Part shown: piece after piece, positions 1-9,469 of the stretch
Layout: the number at the start of each line of letters is the position of its first letter
Position numbering within the stretch: position 1 is the first letter of the stretch
Notes under the pieces: model-generated
Database searches by the model: none
What the model was told of the DNA's origin: nothing
The model's input: the letters and a program-made list of their open reading frames with translations, nothing else
From: Flavipsychrobacter stenotrophus
GTDB lineage: Bacteria > Bacteroidota > Bacteroidia > Chitinophagales > Chitinophagaceae
Reading direction: 5' to 3'
Assembly: GCA_947379685.1 (NCBI GenBank)
Contig: CANCOG010000065.1
Span: 1 to 13,817, forward strand
DNA: 13,817 nt
Program-made: the position numbers and the translations under genes

Positions 1-1
1 A

Positions 2-1840
2 GCAATACTCCGAATCTTCCATAGTACTTCGGTAAGCGATGAACTAAATGAAATTGTTGATTTTATTGCAGAAAGGCGATTCAATGATCTGTGTTTTCGG
101 GTAAATTTTCAGGTATTGGATATGGGGCAATGGACTTTCATACCTGAAAGAACTGATATCATTGGAGGTATTGAAACCAATCAACTTTTTGAAGTAACCA
201 ATAACGTCCTTGATCCTCTGAGAGAGTTTAAAATATTCACCCCTTCGTTTAATTATTTAGGCTGCGATCCATACATTCAGACCCAACCATTGCAGTTTTC
301 TTCAAGCACTCAATCAGGATTTATTAAGATGGAATTATGCGGGTTTAAGCATGGTTTCGGATCGATTTTATATCCAAAGGTTGTTAACTATTTTTCGCTA
401 AAAAATGCAAAGCTCATTTCTTTGCCACCGGAAAGTGATATTTCCTCTACAAAATTAAAGGACCTCCCAAATTTGCCCTTTGCTCCTAAAATTACTTCGT
501 TTTCGATTAAACAATACACAGCTTCTGAATTCTATAGCTTTGACTATCAAAAGAATCAACCACCGATTCAGTGCTTTTCAATAACACCTTTTAAAAATTG
601 TTTAGTATACGATAGTAGTAAATTGTATGACGAGTACACACCCATAGTTAATTTGCCCTTTATTTCTGAATGTTCGACCAATGAGAAGCCAAATATTCCC
701 AAAGGTTTTCCACTTCTTCCCCAAATTGGCTACTCTGGCTATCTGTTTCTTGAATTCGATGTATTGATCGCCCCTTGCACGCTCAATTTGTATTTTGAAA
801 TGACAGTTGCCTCGGATGATCTTAAGCCTGACCTGGCAGCGGTAGATTTCTTTGCTTTGACGCAGTCAGGATGGTTACAAATTTCCCTGCTTTCCGACAG
901 TACAAACGGGTTTACCACGTCGGGCATTGTTTGCCTCGACATTCCTGCTGGCATGGATAGTCAGGAGTTTTTAGATATGCCTAAGAGTTTTTGGCTCGCA
1001 GTGGCTGCCAGGAATCAAAATATTATGTTTTCAAAAACGGCTTTTTTACAAACGAATGGTATAAAAGTATCCAGAGTGGGCATCGACAATCTTTCAATTA
1101 CAGAGCAACCCTACCTGGAAAGCAGCTCCATTACCCGGCCGCAATCAATTAATCCGCAGATCGTAAGTGTGACTCAACCTTTCCCTTCTTTTGGTGGAAA
1201 GGCGGCCGACACTCAGGCTCAATTGAATCAATTTGTTAGCAATCGTTTGAAAACCAAGGAAAGGGCCATTAATGACGATGACTATTTTCGCCTGATAAAG
1301 GGGCAGTTCAATGATATCTTTTATTGTCGCACTTTGTTCGATCCCCAATCTAATAGTACAGGTGTTTTCCTTGTTAAGTCTTACTCCGATTGGCGGCAGG
1401 CAGGTGCTTTTTTGCCATTTGTTAGTGATTCAATCAAGCAGGACGTTGCTAAGTTCCTTTCTGATAAAGTCTCCATGTTTGCGAAAATTCAGATGGTGAA
1501 TTTTGCAACTATACCTATCGTAGTTAAAGCGTTTTTTTCCATTAAGGCAGGTTACGAATGGGCAGGGGTAGTGGCGGCTGTCAATCATTCCCTGAACATA
1601 TACCTGTCGCCATGGATAAACTCAATCCAGGAACAATATCCAATATGGGATAATATCCAAGAGGGGGCAGTTGCTTCATTTCTAAGAACAGTGGATGGTG
1701 TGGATTCAGTTTCGGCATTGTCGTTTTTGGTATACAGTGAAGGAATTTCAAATGACCACCTGCCGCCACTGAAATTGCCGCTCAGTCCGGGTACATTGAT
1801 TGTCTCCGCATTATGTCACTATTTAATTCCAATGGACTAA
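2..1840 (+). CDS. Baseplate J-like protein of a contractile injection system, 5'-truncated
   Basis: The reading frame is open from base 2 without a stop, so this is the last 612 residues of a longer protein. A TTG at 116 and the ATG at 122 are internal codons, not the start. The C-terminal third carries the signature of large CIS baseplate J proteins: FPSFGGK at 1181-1201, then a basic RLKTKERAI segment followed by an acidic DDDYFRLI at about 1244-1300. This corresponds to the family pattern of a 'RHK-RAI-DYE' block before a strand-rich C-terminus. Such proteins (Afp11/Pvc11-like by gene order, T4 gp6-related) form the baseplate wedges linking the central spike to the sheath. The next gene begins directly after the TAA, which suggests translational coupling. 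Recognition as a CIS baseplate protein is fairly secure from motif and context; the exact Afp number is inference. No signal peptide can be judged because the N-terminus is missing. Confidence 0.8.
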   Translation, partial: AILRIFHSTSVSDELNEIVDFIAERRFNDLCFRVNFQVLDMGQWTFIPERTDIIGGIETNQLFEVTNNVLDPLREFKIFTPSFNYLGCDPYIQTQPLQFSSSTQSGFIKMELCGFKHGFGSILYPKVVNYFSLKNAKLISLPPESDISSTKLKDLPNLPFAPKITSFSIKQYTASEFYSFDYQKNQPPIQCFSITPFKNCLVYDSSKLYDEYTPIVNLPFISECSTNEKPNIPKGFPLLPQIGYSGYLFLEFDVLIAPCTLNLYFEMTVASDDLKPDLAAVDFFALTQSGWLQISLLSDSTNGFTTSGIVCLDIPAGMDSQEFLDMPKSFWLAVAARNQNIMFSKTAFLQTNGIKVSRVGIDNLSITEQPYLESSSITRPQSINPQIVSVTQPFPSFGGKAADTQAQLNQFVSNRLKTKERAINDDDYFRLIKGQFNDIFYCRTLFDPQSNSTGVFLVKSYSDWRQAGAFLPFVSDSIKQDVAKFLSDKVSMFAKIQMVNFATIPIVVKAFFSIKAGYEWAGVVAAVNHSLNIYLSPWINSIQEQYPIWDNIQEGAVASFLRTVDGVDSVSALSFLVYSEGISNDHLPPLKLPLSPGTLIVSALCHYLIPMD

Positions 1841-4528
1841 ATGGCTGAGAATAATTACATAGTAGACCAACCTCTACCGCAATCGGAAGATTTTCAATGG
1901 CTCAAAGCCGAAGGATTATCCTTCATTCAATCCATTGCCGGTAACAATTGGTCAAATCTCAATCCCAGCGATCCCGGCGTCACTATACTGGAACAAGTTT
2001 GTTATGCACTTACAGAACTCGGTTATTGCGGTAATTTTCCGATAGAAGATATTCTAACTGATGCAAAAGGAAATTTATCGATTAAAGACCAGTTTTATTT
2101 GCCGGAAGATATTTTAACTACATCTCCGATTGCAGTAGACGATTACAGAAAATACCTGATAGACGGCGTAAAGGGCGTAAGTAACGCCACTTTGGTTCCG
2201 GCAACTTTATATGGAGTAGAAATGCCTGGGGTCTACCAGGTGTATATACTGCCTGAAAAGGATGTAGTTGATGGGGTAAATCTTTGTAATGCAGCGTTCT
2301 ATTATTTGAATAAAAGCAGGAATATTTGTGAATTGTTTTTGATGCCCAAAATACTAATTCCAATTAAATATGAAATTACCGCTCAGCTAGAGATATCGCA
2401 AATGTCCGAAATGGCCAATATATTTGGCGAGATAGAAAATGCACTGGATAATTATGTTTTTCCTTCTGTTCCAGCTCTTGGCGCAAAACAATTGTTTGAA
2501 AAAGGGTATGCAACAAACGATGTATTTGATGGGCCGCTACTGCTAAATGGCTTTGTCACAACGGACTCGCTTGGGAAAAAGCGAGACAAAATTTTTGATT
2601 TTGAAATATTTGATTTAATAAAGTCAATACCTGGTGTGATCTCACTTACTGGCTTTTCAATTAAAGGATCTCAGAACCCAATTGTAGTTGATGAAAATGA
2701 ACTGATTAAGTTTTGTTTGAAGACTTCTGTAAGTAACCCAAGTCTTACCGTAAAAGCGAATGGGCTTCTTTTGCCGGACAAGTACCTGAAAAGCACTGTT
2801 AAATCTATTGATATTGGAGCGAAGGAGCTGGATGATAGTCTGGTTTATGATTCGTTGCAGCCTAACTCAAAGACGGAACTACCATTAGGTAAATATCGCG
2901 AGATCAATTCTTACTATTCCATTCAAAACACATTTCCCGAAATTTATGGTGTGGGTGCAGATTCTGTAGTGGCAAACGCAACTGATTATCAAATTGCACA
3001 GTCGCGGCAACTAAAAGGATATCTCACATTGTTTGACCAGGTCATGGCGAACGAATTTTCACAGTTGGCTAATTTGGGGAACTTGTTTTCATTTAACAAT
3101 TGCATTACGGGCACACCGTCTGACAAGAAGACATTTTACGATGTGAAGGATAAATTTGAACAAGAACACCTGGAGTATCCGGTGCCATACCTGTCTTTTG
3201 CCCCAACATATTTTTACCAGTCGCTCTATGAGGTTCCCCACATAAGGCCACTTCTAAAGAACAACAACACATTTGATTTCAGCGTTGAACCAGAATCAGC
3301 AAAAATTCTGGAGGAGCAAAGCTGGTCTGATTACAAATTTGATCCATACAATCCGTATATACATGGTTTGAAGGAACTAACTGAGAATGAAACAAATGAC
3401 CTTACCAGAAGAAATGAAATGCTAGATCATTTACTTGCCCGGTTTGGTGAGTCGCCTTTGATAATTGATGTTATTATCACCAAATCGATCTATTCTGGTA
3501 ATAGCTTAAGGGATAAGGTTATATTTAAAAGTTTATACCTGCAGAATCTTGGGTTGATCTCTTATAACAGGCAAAAGGCATACAATATTATTGGTGCAAA
3601 TAAGCTAGACGATCTGTGTTCGACAGAATTTGGAGACAAAATGGTTAAGTACTTTACTGAATTCGGCCACTACTCAGTTTTTAGGGATGGCATCTTTGAT
3701 TCAGCATCTACTGACCACCTTGAAAAGCTCTATGAGTCAGATTTTGTTAATTACTCGGCAATAGAATTGAAACTATCGTTGCTATTTGGCCTAGGGACAA
3801 TATATCGTGAATTCATTTTCTGCAATATAGAAGAAAGTGTTTTGGGGTTAAATTCAACTAGTGATATTATAACTAAATTAACCCTTAAGTTAAAAGTGGC
3901 TTTATGGCTGCAATTAGAGCGAAAGGGTTTTTTATTAATTGAAGGCGGCTCTGCTTTCGATTTGGTAGATGTCAGAAACGGTGTCTGTAAAGTCAATAGT
4001 CTAGAATACCAGAGCCACATCATTTTAATACGTGATATTAAAAATGAATGTTTCCTGGTTGTAAATGACATTTTGGAGAACAGTGTAGCAAAAGATATCA
4101 GGGAATTTATTGGAAGCTGCAACGACATTGATCTTAATTTCATTTGCAGTTCCGGATTAATTGTTATGGGAGCCAATATCTATTCGCTTTCAATCATTTA
4201 CGGAGATTTTCAGCAATACTTTCCTGATATAAATCTTATTAAAGGTCATGCTGATTCAAATTATGAATTGTACTCTAAGAAGGAATATATAGGTAAAATA
4301 TTGAGACTGGGTATTTTTCGCCCATGCGTCACAATGGTTTTTCCTGATTTTATTCCAGCATTCGTAGCGGAAGATTTCACACACAGACTTAAGGTATTTA
4401 TGCAAACCATGTTGCCTCCACATGTGCAGTACCGTCCTTATCCTGCAACCGGCGGTCAATTAAAAAATATTATTCCGGCATTTGTTAAGAAGCGCAATAG
4501 CCTTATTTATAAAGAAAATTTAGAATGA
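1841..4528 (+). CDS. Second large CIS baseplate protein (Afp12/Pvc12-like by position)
   Basis: This 895-aa protein starts at an ATG immediately after the upstream stop codon. Its N-terminus has the block typical of CIS baseplate proteins: W37, then NPSDPGVTILE (41-51) and ALTELGY (56-62). A second family-like segment at 96-115 (PIAVDDYRKYLIDGVKGVSN) resembles the 'PIT-DYRKLLID-GV-NAW' block. Further recognisable stretches are YYSIQNTFPEIYGVG (358-372), LKGYLTLFDQVMANEFSQL (391-409) and RRNEMLDHLLARFGES (523-538). Near the C-terminus is an FPDFIPAF...PPHVQYRP segment, similar to the end of these proteins in Bacteroidota. The role is a baseplate wedge component pairing with the preceding gene product in the cytoplasm before particle release. 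The middle part (about 550-840) is less recognisable and probably divergent. No membrane segment or signal peptide is seen. Family assignment is from remembered motifs; the Afp12 label rests on gene order. Confidence 0.8.
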   Translation: MAENNYIVDQPLPQSEDFQWLKAEGLSFIQSIAGNNWSNLNPSDPGVTILEQVCYALTELGYCGNFPIEDILTDAKGNLSIKDQFYLPEDILTTSPIAVDDYRKYLIDGVKGVSNATLVPATLYGVEMPGVYQVYILPEKDVVDGVNLCNAAFYYLNKSRNICELFLMPKILIPIKYEITAQLEISQMSEMANIFGEIENALDNYVFPSVPALGAKQLFEKGYATNDVFDGPLLLNGFVTTDSLGKKRDKIFDFEIFDLIKSIPGVISLTGFSIKGSQNPIVVDENELIKFCLKTSVSNPSLTVKANGLLLPDKYLKSTVKSIDIGAKELDDSLVYDSLQPNSKTELPLGKYREINSYYSIQNTFPEIYGVGADSVVANATDYQIAQSRQLKGYLTLFDQVMANEFSQLANLGNLFSFNNCITGTPSDKKTFYDVKDKFEQEHLEYPVPYLSFAPTYFYQSLYEVPHIRPLLKNNNTFDFSVEPESAKILEEQSWSDYKFDPYNPYIHGLKELTENETNDLTRRNEMLDHLLARFGESPLIIDVIITKSIYSGNSLRDKVIFKSLYLQNLGLISYNRQKAYNIIGANKLDDLCSTEFGDKMVKYFTEFGHYSVFRDGIFDSASTDHLEKLYESDFVNYSAIELKLSLLFGLGTIYREFIFCNIEESVLGLNSTSDIITKLTLKLKVALWLQLERKGFLLIEGGSAFDLVDVRNGVCKVNSLEYQSHIILIRDIKNECFLVVNDILENSVAKDIREFIGSCNDIDLNFICSSGLIVMGANIYSLSIIYGDFQQYFPDINLIKGHADSNYELYSKKEYIGKILRLGIFRPCVTMVFPDFIPAFVAEDFTHRLKVFMQTMLPPHVQYRPYPATGGQLKNIIPAFVKKRNSLIYKENLE

Positions 4529-4553
4529 ATATTTAGATTAGAGAAACAGGAAA

Positions 4554-7500
4554 ATGGCAGAAATTCAAGAGCATCCGGAACATTTAGTTTCCAGAATTAA
4601 ATGGGGTACTACTTTCGATGACGAAAGCAGGGCAAAGGAATTTCAGGAGCGGATAAGCTCCTGGAGCCAGAACGTAATGCCACTAATTCTGATTGATGTT
4701 TTTGAAAAACAATGCCCACCCGAACAATTTTGGAATATTCAAACATTGGAACTTGACCTGAAATCAATTGATTACGCAAATTTGGAAAGTGATCTAAGTA
4801 TCAGGTTCCGAGATCGACTTTTTGAACAACTTGCCATTTTTGCCCGTCAGACAGGCTCTGGAATGCCCGGTTCTTTCATTTTGTCTGATGAAGACAGAGA
4901 TATAGAAATCATCGCCGGCTTCCTGCAAAATGGTGTTTTAACATGGAACTACAAGCCCAAATATGGTTCTGTGAATGAAATGTTTGCGCGGTTAATTCAA
5001 CGTGACAAGCGCAACTTTTTAGACAAGGTAAATGAAATTTTACAAGTCGATGAGCAGTCAAGGAGACGAATCGCCTGGCAGTTTACAGAGCAAAGCATCA
5101 CAGAAACTATTAAGTCGGTTGAACACGAAAATACAGATCTTGTATTTGCCTTTACAAATGAACTGTCCCGTATCCAGAAAGAAGGGACTGTGGTACATGG
5201 CAGTGAACATGATTTCAGGAAAAACTTATGGTTGTGGGTACTTAATTACTTGTTTGTAGACCGGGGATCAGGTTTCAATCGCGTCGCATTCATGAAAAGT
5301 ACCATTACCCAAATGGCCAGGCATTACAATGTAGGATACAATGACCTTTTACATAAAATTGAAAAGGCCGCTGTTCTGGCGACGAAGGGCTTAAATGTCA
5401 ATGCTGATTTTTTGAAGACTTTAGATATTTTGATCACAGAAAAACGACCTCAGGAGTCAGCAAATATTTTTTTGCAACATGACGAAAGCTTGACCGAAAA
5501 CCTGAACTTTCAGCTGACTGGAATTGCAGGCTATTTATTGTATGGTACGCTTCCTGCCGGTGCTGAAATAACGGTAACCTCCACAGAAGACCTTTTTAAC
5601 GAACAAATTATGGAGGCCCCGGAGTCGCTTTCAAATTTGTTAATCGATTTGGCTTCCCGTTATGAAAAGGTACGAATGAGATTAGCGAGTCTGTCTGACT
5701 CAGTGATATTTAAAATAATTGCCTTAACTGAACCTGCCGACTACAATGAAATAATAGAATTCAATTATGAACTAACGACGATGCAGCAAACAGAATCGTT
5801 AGTTCGAACTGGGCATTCAGAATTCAAAAGGAACCTGTGGTTTTGGATATTCAATTCCCTGTACAGTAACGCTGGATCGGTGTTCAATAGAGTGGAGATG
5901 ATGAAAAGCACGCTCCTTCAAATGGCGAAAAACTACAATGTCGAATTTAGTGAGATCTTGGCTGCACTGGATAAGATTGTTTCAGATGTTGCAAAAAGCC
6001 CAGGTATTTCAGATGAAATTGTACAGGTAGTGAGGTACTTATCAGAAGTTAAAGCCCTGCAAAAAAACTGGGATGACGAATTTTCTGGTGATCTCAATAC
6101 GAATTTTTTCTGGCAGCAGTTAGATAGTCAGTTTCGTAATAGAAATGAAAGACGTAATCCTGCGAATAAAATTACATTTAATGAATTGCTCGCAAGGCTG
6201 AGCAATGAAGACAGAGATAGGTTCGCAAGTTTAATATTTGAACAGAAGAATGATGCTGCATATTGGACAGCAATAGCCGAAGACCTAGACGGGCATTCGC
6301 TTGAAATTATGTTGCAGGCGCTCAATAGTACTATGCATAGCGACATTCTTGTCTATATCCGTTTTTTTGAACGTGCGGTCCCGCAAGCAGGGCTTATATG
6401 TGATAGGAAGATTCTTTGGAAAATTGGATTGCAAATGTCATCCGGGCAAAGGGGGGTGAGGTTGGGAAATCATATAATCCTTAATTCCTTTGTTAAGGAA
6501 ATACTCAGTAAAAACAATATTGCCACTATTGATCTGCTCGAAAAGATGATGGACGCTTGCCGGGCAATAGCGCTTAAAAGACTTGATGCACACAAGATAT
6601 ATGATGAGCTGATTTTTTTATTGGACGTACATTTAGAGGAAAATACCGATCAGTTTTTTTCTGGTGACTCCGGTGTTTTATTGGAGCTGCTTTCGTCGCT
6701 GATAGATTCAAATAAAGAGGCAACTCAATGTAATTCCCTTATTGAAAAATTAAGCCGCCGCATTGCAGCAAATCCCGAAAGTGCTATTAGTTTTTTTGCA
6801 AATTATCCCGAAAAAAGGGTTTTGAAAAGCACATTGCCCAAGCTACTAAATAGTTACCTGGCTAGCCGCATATTATGCCAGGTAAGTTCCCCACTTAACA
6901 CATTCGGTAGCTTGCTTTTGCGACTGACTTCTGATTTAAGAACCATCACCAGCAACAGCCAGTTGGTTGCCTTTATTGAAGTGAATTTCGCTAAATCTCT
7001 GGTGGAGAAAATGGTGTATCGCCCGAGTGCTGATTTGCGAGCGTTGGTTATTGCCGTTTTTGAAAAACTGCTTTACGAAGTGCCGCCAGGTTTAGAAAGC
7101 CAGTTTGTAAGCTTCTTAAAACAATTGGCCAAGCACTCTGGATTGGAGATTACGGATGAACTGATCTCGGAAATGGCAAAAAAGACAGTTCCTGGCGATC
7201 TCAAAATTTCCAGTCTTATTGATGCCATTGAAATGGGAGAGGTGGATAGTTTTGATACCTGCAGGCTGCTTTCAAGAAATTTTTTGACTGAGGAATTTAT
7301 ACAATTGAGGTCTAGTGTATTTAGCGGTGGGGAAGCCATATCAGAGCATATTCTTCCCGGTGCATTTATTATACTCAAGGAAATTGTTGAGCCAGCTAAG
7401 TTGATACTTTCTAACGAAGATACTGTCTTGGAGTCAGAGATCGGCTCCACACTTTCAGACAGATACTGGTCGTGCCTGGTTAATCATACTGCATATAATG

Positions 7501-9359
7501 GTTCACTACTGGCTTTCACCAGGTATTTCAAATCAGAGGTTCTGTTCGCCTTTCCTCGGTTGAAAGAATTTCTACATAAAAGTATTCAGGCCGGCGAGGA
7601 CGAGGGAGTTATTCAATTTTCTACCGATAGGGTGGTGCAATTTCGAGATTTACCATCTTTATTAGATATATGCTTGTCATCACCAGGGGCCAATTTCTTG
7701 TATAATGGACAGACCTACCATGCTGAAGAAATTATCAATACGGCGATTCAACGATATCCAGCCCTTTTTTGGGGCGTTTTAGAAAAAATACAGGTATCTG
7801 ACGGTTTGATTCTGCTAATTGAACAGGCAGTTTCTTTTAATGATTTTTGTTTTTGGATAACAAGAGACCTGGCTTCTTCTTTTCGTGAAGCACTGAGGAG
7901 CGTTCACCTCTTGTATCTTTTAGTGGTTGAATGCGCTTCGAAAAGCATGGGTCATAAGGTCAAATTCGAGTTTTGGCATGCATTTTTGAATTGTATTAAG
8001 ACAAAAAGCCTATCTGCGAAGGAGCTTGATCGACTGGTTCGGTCTTCTTTGGATTTTCTTACCGAATCGGGTAACAGCAATATGCTGGAAATGGCAATTC
8101 AGGCAGGCACCCAAAAAATACCCCTTAACAATAGGCTGAAGCAGGCCCTTGCACAATATGTTCCTGTTTTGTTTACAGCTTCGAAAATGAGTGAAGAGGC
8201 AGGGAGCTTAGCGCTCGAAACTTTAGTGCAAGGCGATTTGATAGGGGAGTTTATAAGTGAGTTGGTGTCTGCAATGAGCGTCCCGTTAGCTGTAAAACTG
8301 CCTGCACGCAAAGGGCTAAAAGATATAATGAAGAAAATTGTTATGCAGCATCCAGCTCAATTAGGCTACGTTTTAAAATATAAACAGATTGGTGAACGGC
8401 AGTTGGAGTGGATTTCGAGAAATGTAGCATTTAATGACCTTACGATCTCACTGGGTATTTTCAACAGAAGTGCAAGATTTTCACTTTCTGCTATATCCGG
8501 CCTATACGAAGCACTGGGTAAGTTACAGGTGCCAGGGACATCACCCGAAGCATTACAGCACATTTTATTCAAAAAGGTTTTGAGGGCATGGACAACTGGT
8601 AACTGGAAAATTATATCCGGTGACCAGGTTTGGAAGGAACTGATCTGGGAGATAACAATACAGAATGGTATTTCGAAACAGGAATTCCTGAAACAAGTCA
8701 GATCCTGTCTGCCTCAATTATCACCGGCATTACAAAGTTCATTTAGATTGATCTCAGATACCAAAAAGGAGACTCCAAAGTTGGCATCAGTGCCCGCCAA
8801 TGTGCCTTCGGTAAAAAGAACAACGATGCAAAATCTGACTAAACTTAAAAACCAGGGTGGAATTCACGTATACAATGCCGGTGTGGTGCTGATCAATGGT
8901 TACTTGCCCATGCTTTTTGACAGGCTTGGCCTGTTGAACAATAGGGAGTTCGTAAGTATTGAAGCCCGTGAAAATGCAGTCCACTACCTGCAGTATGTTA
9001 TTACAGGTCTGACTTATACAGAAGAAGTTTACTTGCCCTTGAATAAAGTGTTGTGCGGTTTACCTCTTGAACAGGCTCTGAAAAGTGGAATTGACATTTC
9101 AGATAAGGATAAGCATACAATTGAGAGTATGATCAAAGCAATAATCGGTCATTGGCCTGTTATTGGTGCAAGTTCGATTGAGGGCTTCAGGGGCAATTGG
9201 CTGGTTAGGGATGGGTTGTTAAAAGAACAGGAAGAAAAGTGGGAGATTGTTGTAGAAAAACGGCCCTATGACTTGCTGATCAACAAATCGCCATTCTCCC
9301 TCTCAATGATAAAATACCCCTGGATGAGTAAGCGATTGGAAATTATTTGGCCCTACTAA
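4554..9359 (+). CDS. CIS tape-measure protein (CIS_TMP family, Afp14-like role)
   Basis: This 1601-aa protein is probably the length ruler of the injection tube. The N-terminus (about 8-95) shows the family pattern: a conserved start, an acidic A-x-x-x-Q helix, and LELDLKSIDYANLESDL at 65-81. The C-terminal 165 residues are the strongest evidence: HVYNAGVVLINGYLPMLFDRLGLL from 1438, then AVHYLQYVITG, the LNKVLCGLPLE box (C1501), IGHWPVIGASSIEGFRGNWL, and a PWM...IIWPY end. Between them lies a long, mostly helical region with repeats of about 200 residues (entries below). A Pro/Lys/Thr-rich linker at about 1402-1436 precedes the C-terminal domain. The ATG at 4554 is 25 nt after the previous stop and has a purine-rich AACAGGAAA leader, one of the few Shine-Dalgarno-like leaders here. 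In phages and Afp, tape-measure length sets tube length; applying this here is inference. Cytoplasmic, no signal peptide. Confidence 0.92.
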   Translation: MAEIQEHPEHLVSRIKWGTTFDDESRAKEFQERISSWSQNVMPLILIDVFEKQCPPEQFWNIQTLELDLKSIDYANLESDLSIRFRDRLFEQLAIFARQTGSGMPGSFILSDEDRDIEIIAGFLQNGVLTWNYKPKYGSVNEMFARLIQRDKRNFLDKVNEILQVDEQSRRRIAWQFTEQSITETIKSVEHENTDLVFAFTNELSRIQKEGTVVHGSEHDFRKNLWLWVLNYLFVDRGSGFNRVAFMKSTITQMARHYNVGYNDLLHKIEKAAVLATKGLNVNADFLKTLDILITEKRPQESANIFLQHDESLTENLNFQLTGIAGYLLYGTLPAGAEITVTSTEDLFNEQIMEAPESLSNLLIDLASRYEKVRMRLASLSDSVIFKIIALTEPADYNEIIEFNYELTTMQQTESLVRTGHSEFKRNLWFWIFNSLYSNAGSVFNRVEMMKSTLLQMAKNYNVEFSEILAALDKIVSDVAKSPGISDEIVQVVRYLSEVKALQKNWDDEFSGDLNTNFFWQQLDSQFRNRNERRNPANKITFNELLARLSNEDRDRFASLIFEQKNDAAYWTAIAEDLDGHSLEIMLQALNSTMHSDILVYIRFFERAVPQAGLICDRKILWKIGLQMSSGQRGVRLGNHIILNSFVKEILSKNNIATIDLLEKMMDACRAIALKRLDAHKIYDELIFLLDVHLEENTDQFFSGDSGVLLELLSSLIDSNKEATQCNSLIEKLSRRIAANPESAISFFANYPEKRVLKSTLPKLLNSYLASRILCQVSSPLNTFGSLLLRLTSDLRTITSNSQLVAFIEVNFAKSLVEKMVYRPSADLRALVIAVFEKLLYEVPPGLESQFVSFLKQLAKHSGLEITDELISEMAKKTVPGDLKISSLIDAIEMGEVDSFDTCRLLSRNFLTEEFIQLRSSVFSGGEAISEHILPGAFIILKEIVEPAKLILSNEDTVLESEIGSTLSDRYWSCLVNHTAYNGSLLAFTRYFKSEVLFAFPRLKEFLHKSIQAGEDEGVIQFSTDRVVQFRDLPSLLDICLSSPGANFLYNGQTYHAEEIINTAIQRYPALFWGVLEKIQVSDGLILLIEQAVSFNDFCFWITRDLASSFREALRSVHLLYLLVVECASKSMGHKVKFEFWHAFLNCIKTKSLSAKELDRLVRSSLDFLTESGNSNMLEMAIQAGTQKIPLNNRLKQALAQYVPVLFTASKMSEEAGSLALETLVQGDLIGEFISELVSAMSVPLAVKLPARKGLKDIMKKIVMQHPAQLGYVLKYKQIGERQLEWISRNVAFNDLTISLGIFNRSARFSLSAISGLYEALGKLQVPGTSPEALQHILFKKVLRAWTTGNWKIISGDQVWKELIWEITIQNGISKQEFLKQVRSCLPQLSPALQSSFRLISDTKKETPKLASVPANVPSVKRTTMQNLTKLKNQGGIHVYNAGVVLINGYLPMLFDRLGLLNNREFVSIEARENAVHYLQYVITGLTYTEEVYLPLNKVLCGLPLEQALKSGIDISDKDKHTIESMIKAIIGHWPVIGASSIEGFRGNWLVRDGLLKEQEEKWEIVVEKRPYDLLINKSPFSLSMIKYPWMSKRLEIIWPY
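4920..5363 (+). repeat. Tape-measure internal repeat, copy 1
   Basis: This segment encodes residues about 123-270 of the tape-measure protein. It begins with FLQNGVLTW and ends with a block containing FRKNLWLWVLNYL (221-233), GFNRVAFMKST and QMARHYNVGYNDLLHKIE. The same block recurs about 203 residues later with clear side-by-side identity, so I read it as a tandem protein repeat. At DNA level the copies have diverged, so this is an old duplication. Confidence 0.75.
5520..5972 (+). repeat. Tape-measure internal repeat, copy 2
   Basis: This encodes residues about 323-473. It matches copy 1 in order: GYLLYGTLP aligns with GFLQNGVLTW, FKRNLWFWIFNSL (424-436) with FRKNLWLWVLNYL, VFNRVEMMKST with GFNRVAFMKST, and QMAKNYNVEFSEIL with QMARHYNVGYNDLL. 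The spacing between matching tryptophans (W226 and W429) is 203 residues. Confidence 0.75.
6174..6548 (+). repeat. Tape-measure internal repeat, degenerate copy 3
   Basis: This encodes residues about 541-665. It is a weaker copy of the same unit: FNELLARLSNEDRDRF resembles VNEMFARLIQRDKRNF of copy 1, and KILWKIGLQMSSGQRG...ATIDLLEKM resembles KNLWLWVLNYLFVDRG...GYNDLLHKI. W622 lies 193 residues after W429. This copy is supported by pattern rather than by high identity. Confidence 0.5.
7690..8700 (+). repeat. Two further degenerate tape-measure repeat units
   Basis: Residues about 1047-1382 appear to hold two more units of the same kind. Each has a helical segment with an (S/A)FND motif (F1095 and F1293, 198 apart). 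A tryptophan-containing helix follows: FEFWHAFLNCI with W1141 in the first unit, and DQVWKELIWEI with W1360 in the second. These resemble the NLW-W helix of the early copies. The similarity is low and was judged by eye only. Confidence 0.35.
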
Positions 9360-9469
9360 AACAATTTTTAAAATGAACATAATTATCCTGATCAAAGCGA
9401 TCGATAGCAGCTAGGTATATCAAAACATGTAAGTGATTTAACCGATTTTTTAATCTAAAAAATATAAAA
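9360..9469 (+). other. 110-nt intergenic gap, largest between genes in the window
   Basis: This is the longest non-coding gap between two genes here and separates the recognised CIS genes from the unrecognised trio. It is A/T-rich near its 3' end and contains a perfect 7-bp A/T inverted repeat (9445-9451 with 9457-9463, 5-nt loop) just before the next start codon. I could not find a convincing Bacteroidota promoter (TTG then TAnnTTTG) or a GC-rich terminator. It may hold a weak promoter or only a translation leader. Confidence 0.3.

Noticed and set aside
116..127. TTG at 116 or ATG at 122 as the start of the first gene
   Set aside because: The same frame is open without a stop back to base 2, and baseplate J proteins of this kind are much longer, so these are internal codons of a truncated gene.
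3751..4176. 141-codon open frame on the - strand
   Set aside because: It lies fully inside the baseplate gene in antisense, its Ser/Leu/Lys-rich product has no recognisable motif, and the + strand frame is clearly the real gene.
7073..7450. 125-codon open frame on the - strand
   Set aside because: Antisense shadow inside the tape-measure gene, with a low-complexity Ser/Leu-rich product and no support.
9445..9463. A/T-only hairpin just before the start at 9470, considered as a terminator
   Set aside because: The stem has only A-T pairs and would be too weak to act as an intrinsic terminator; expected by chance in an AT-rich leader.
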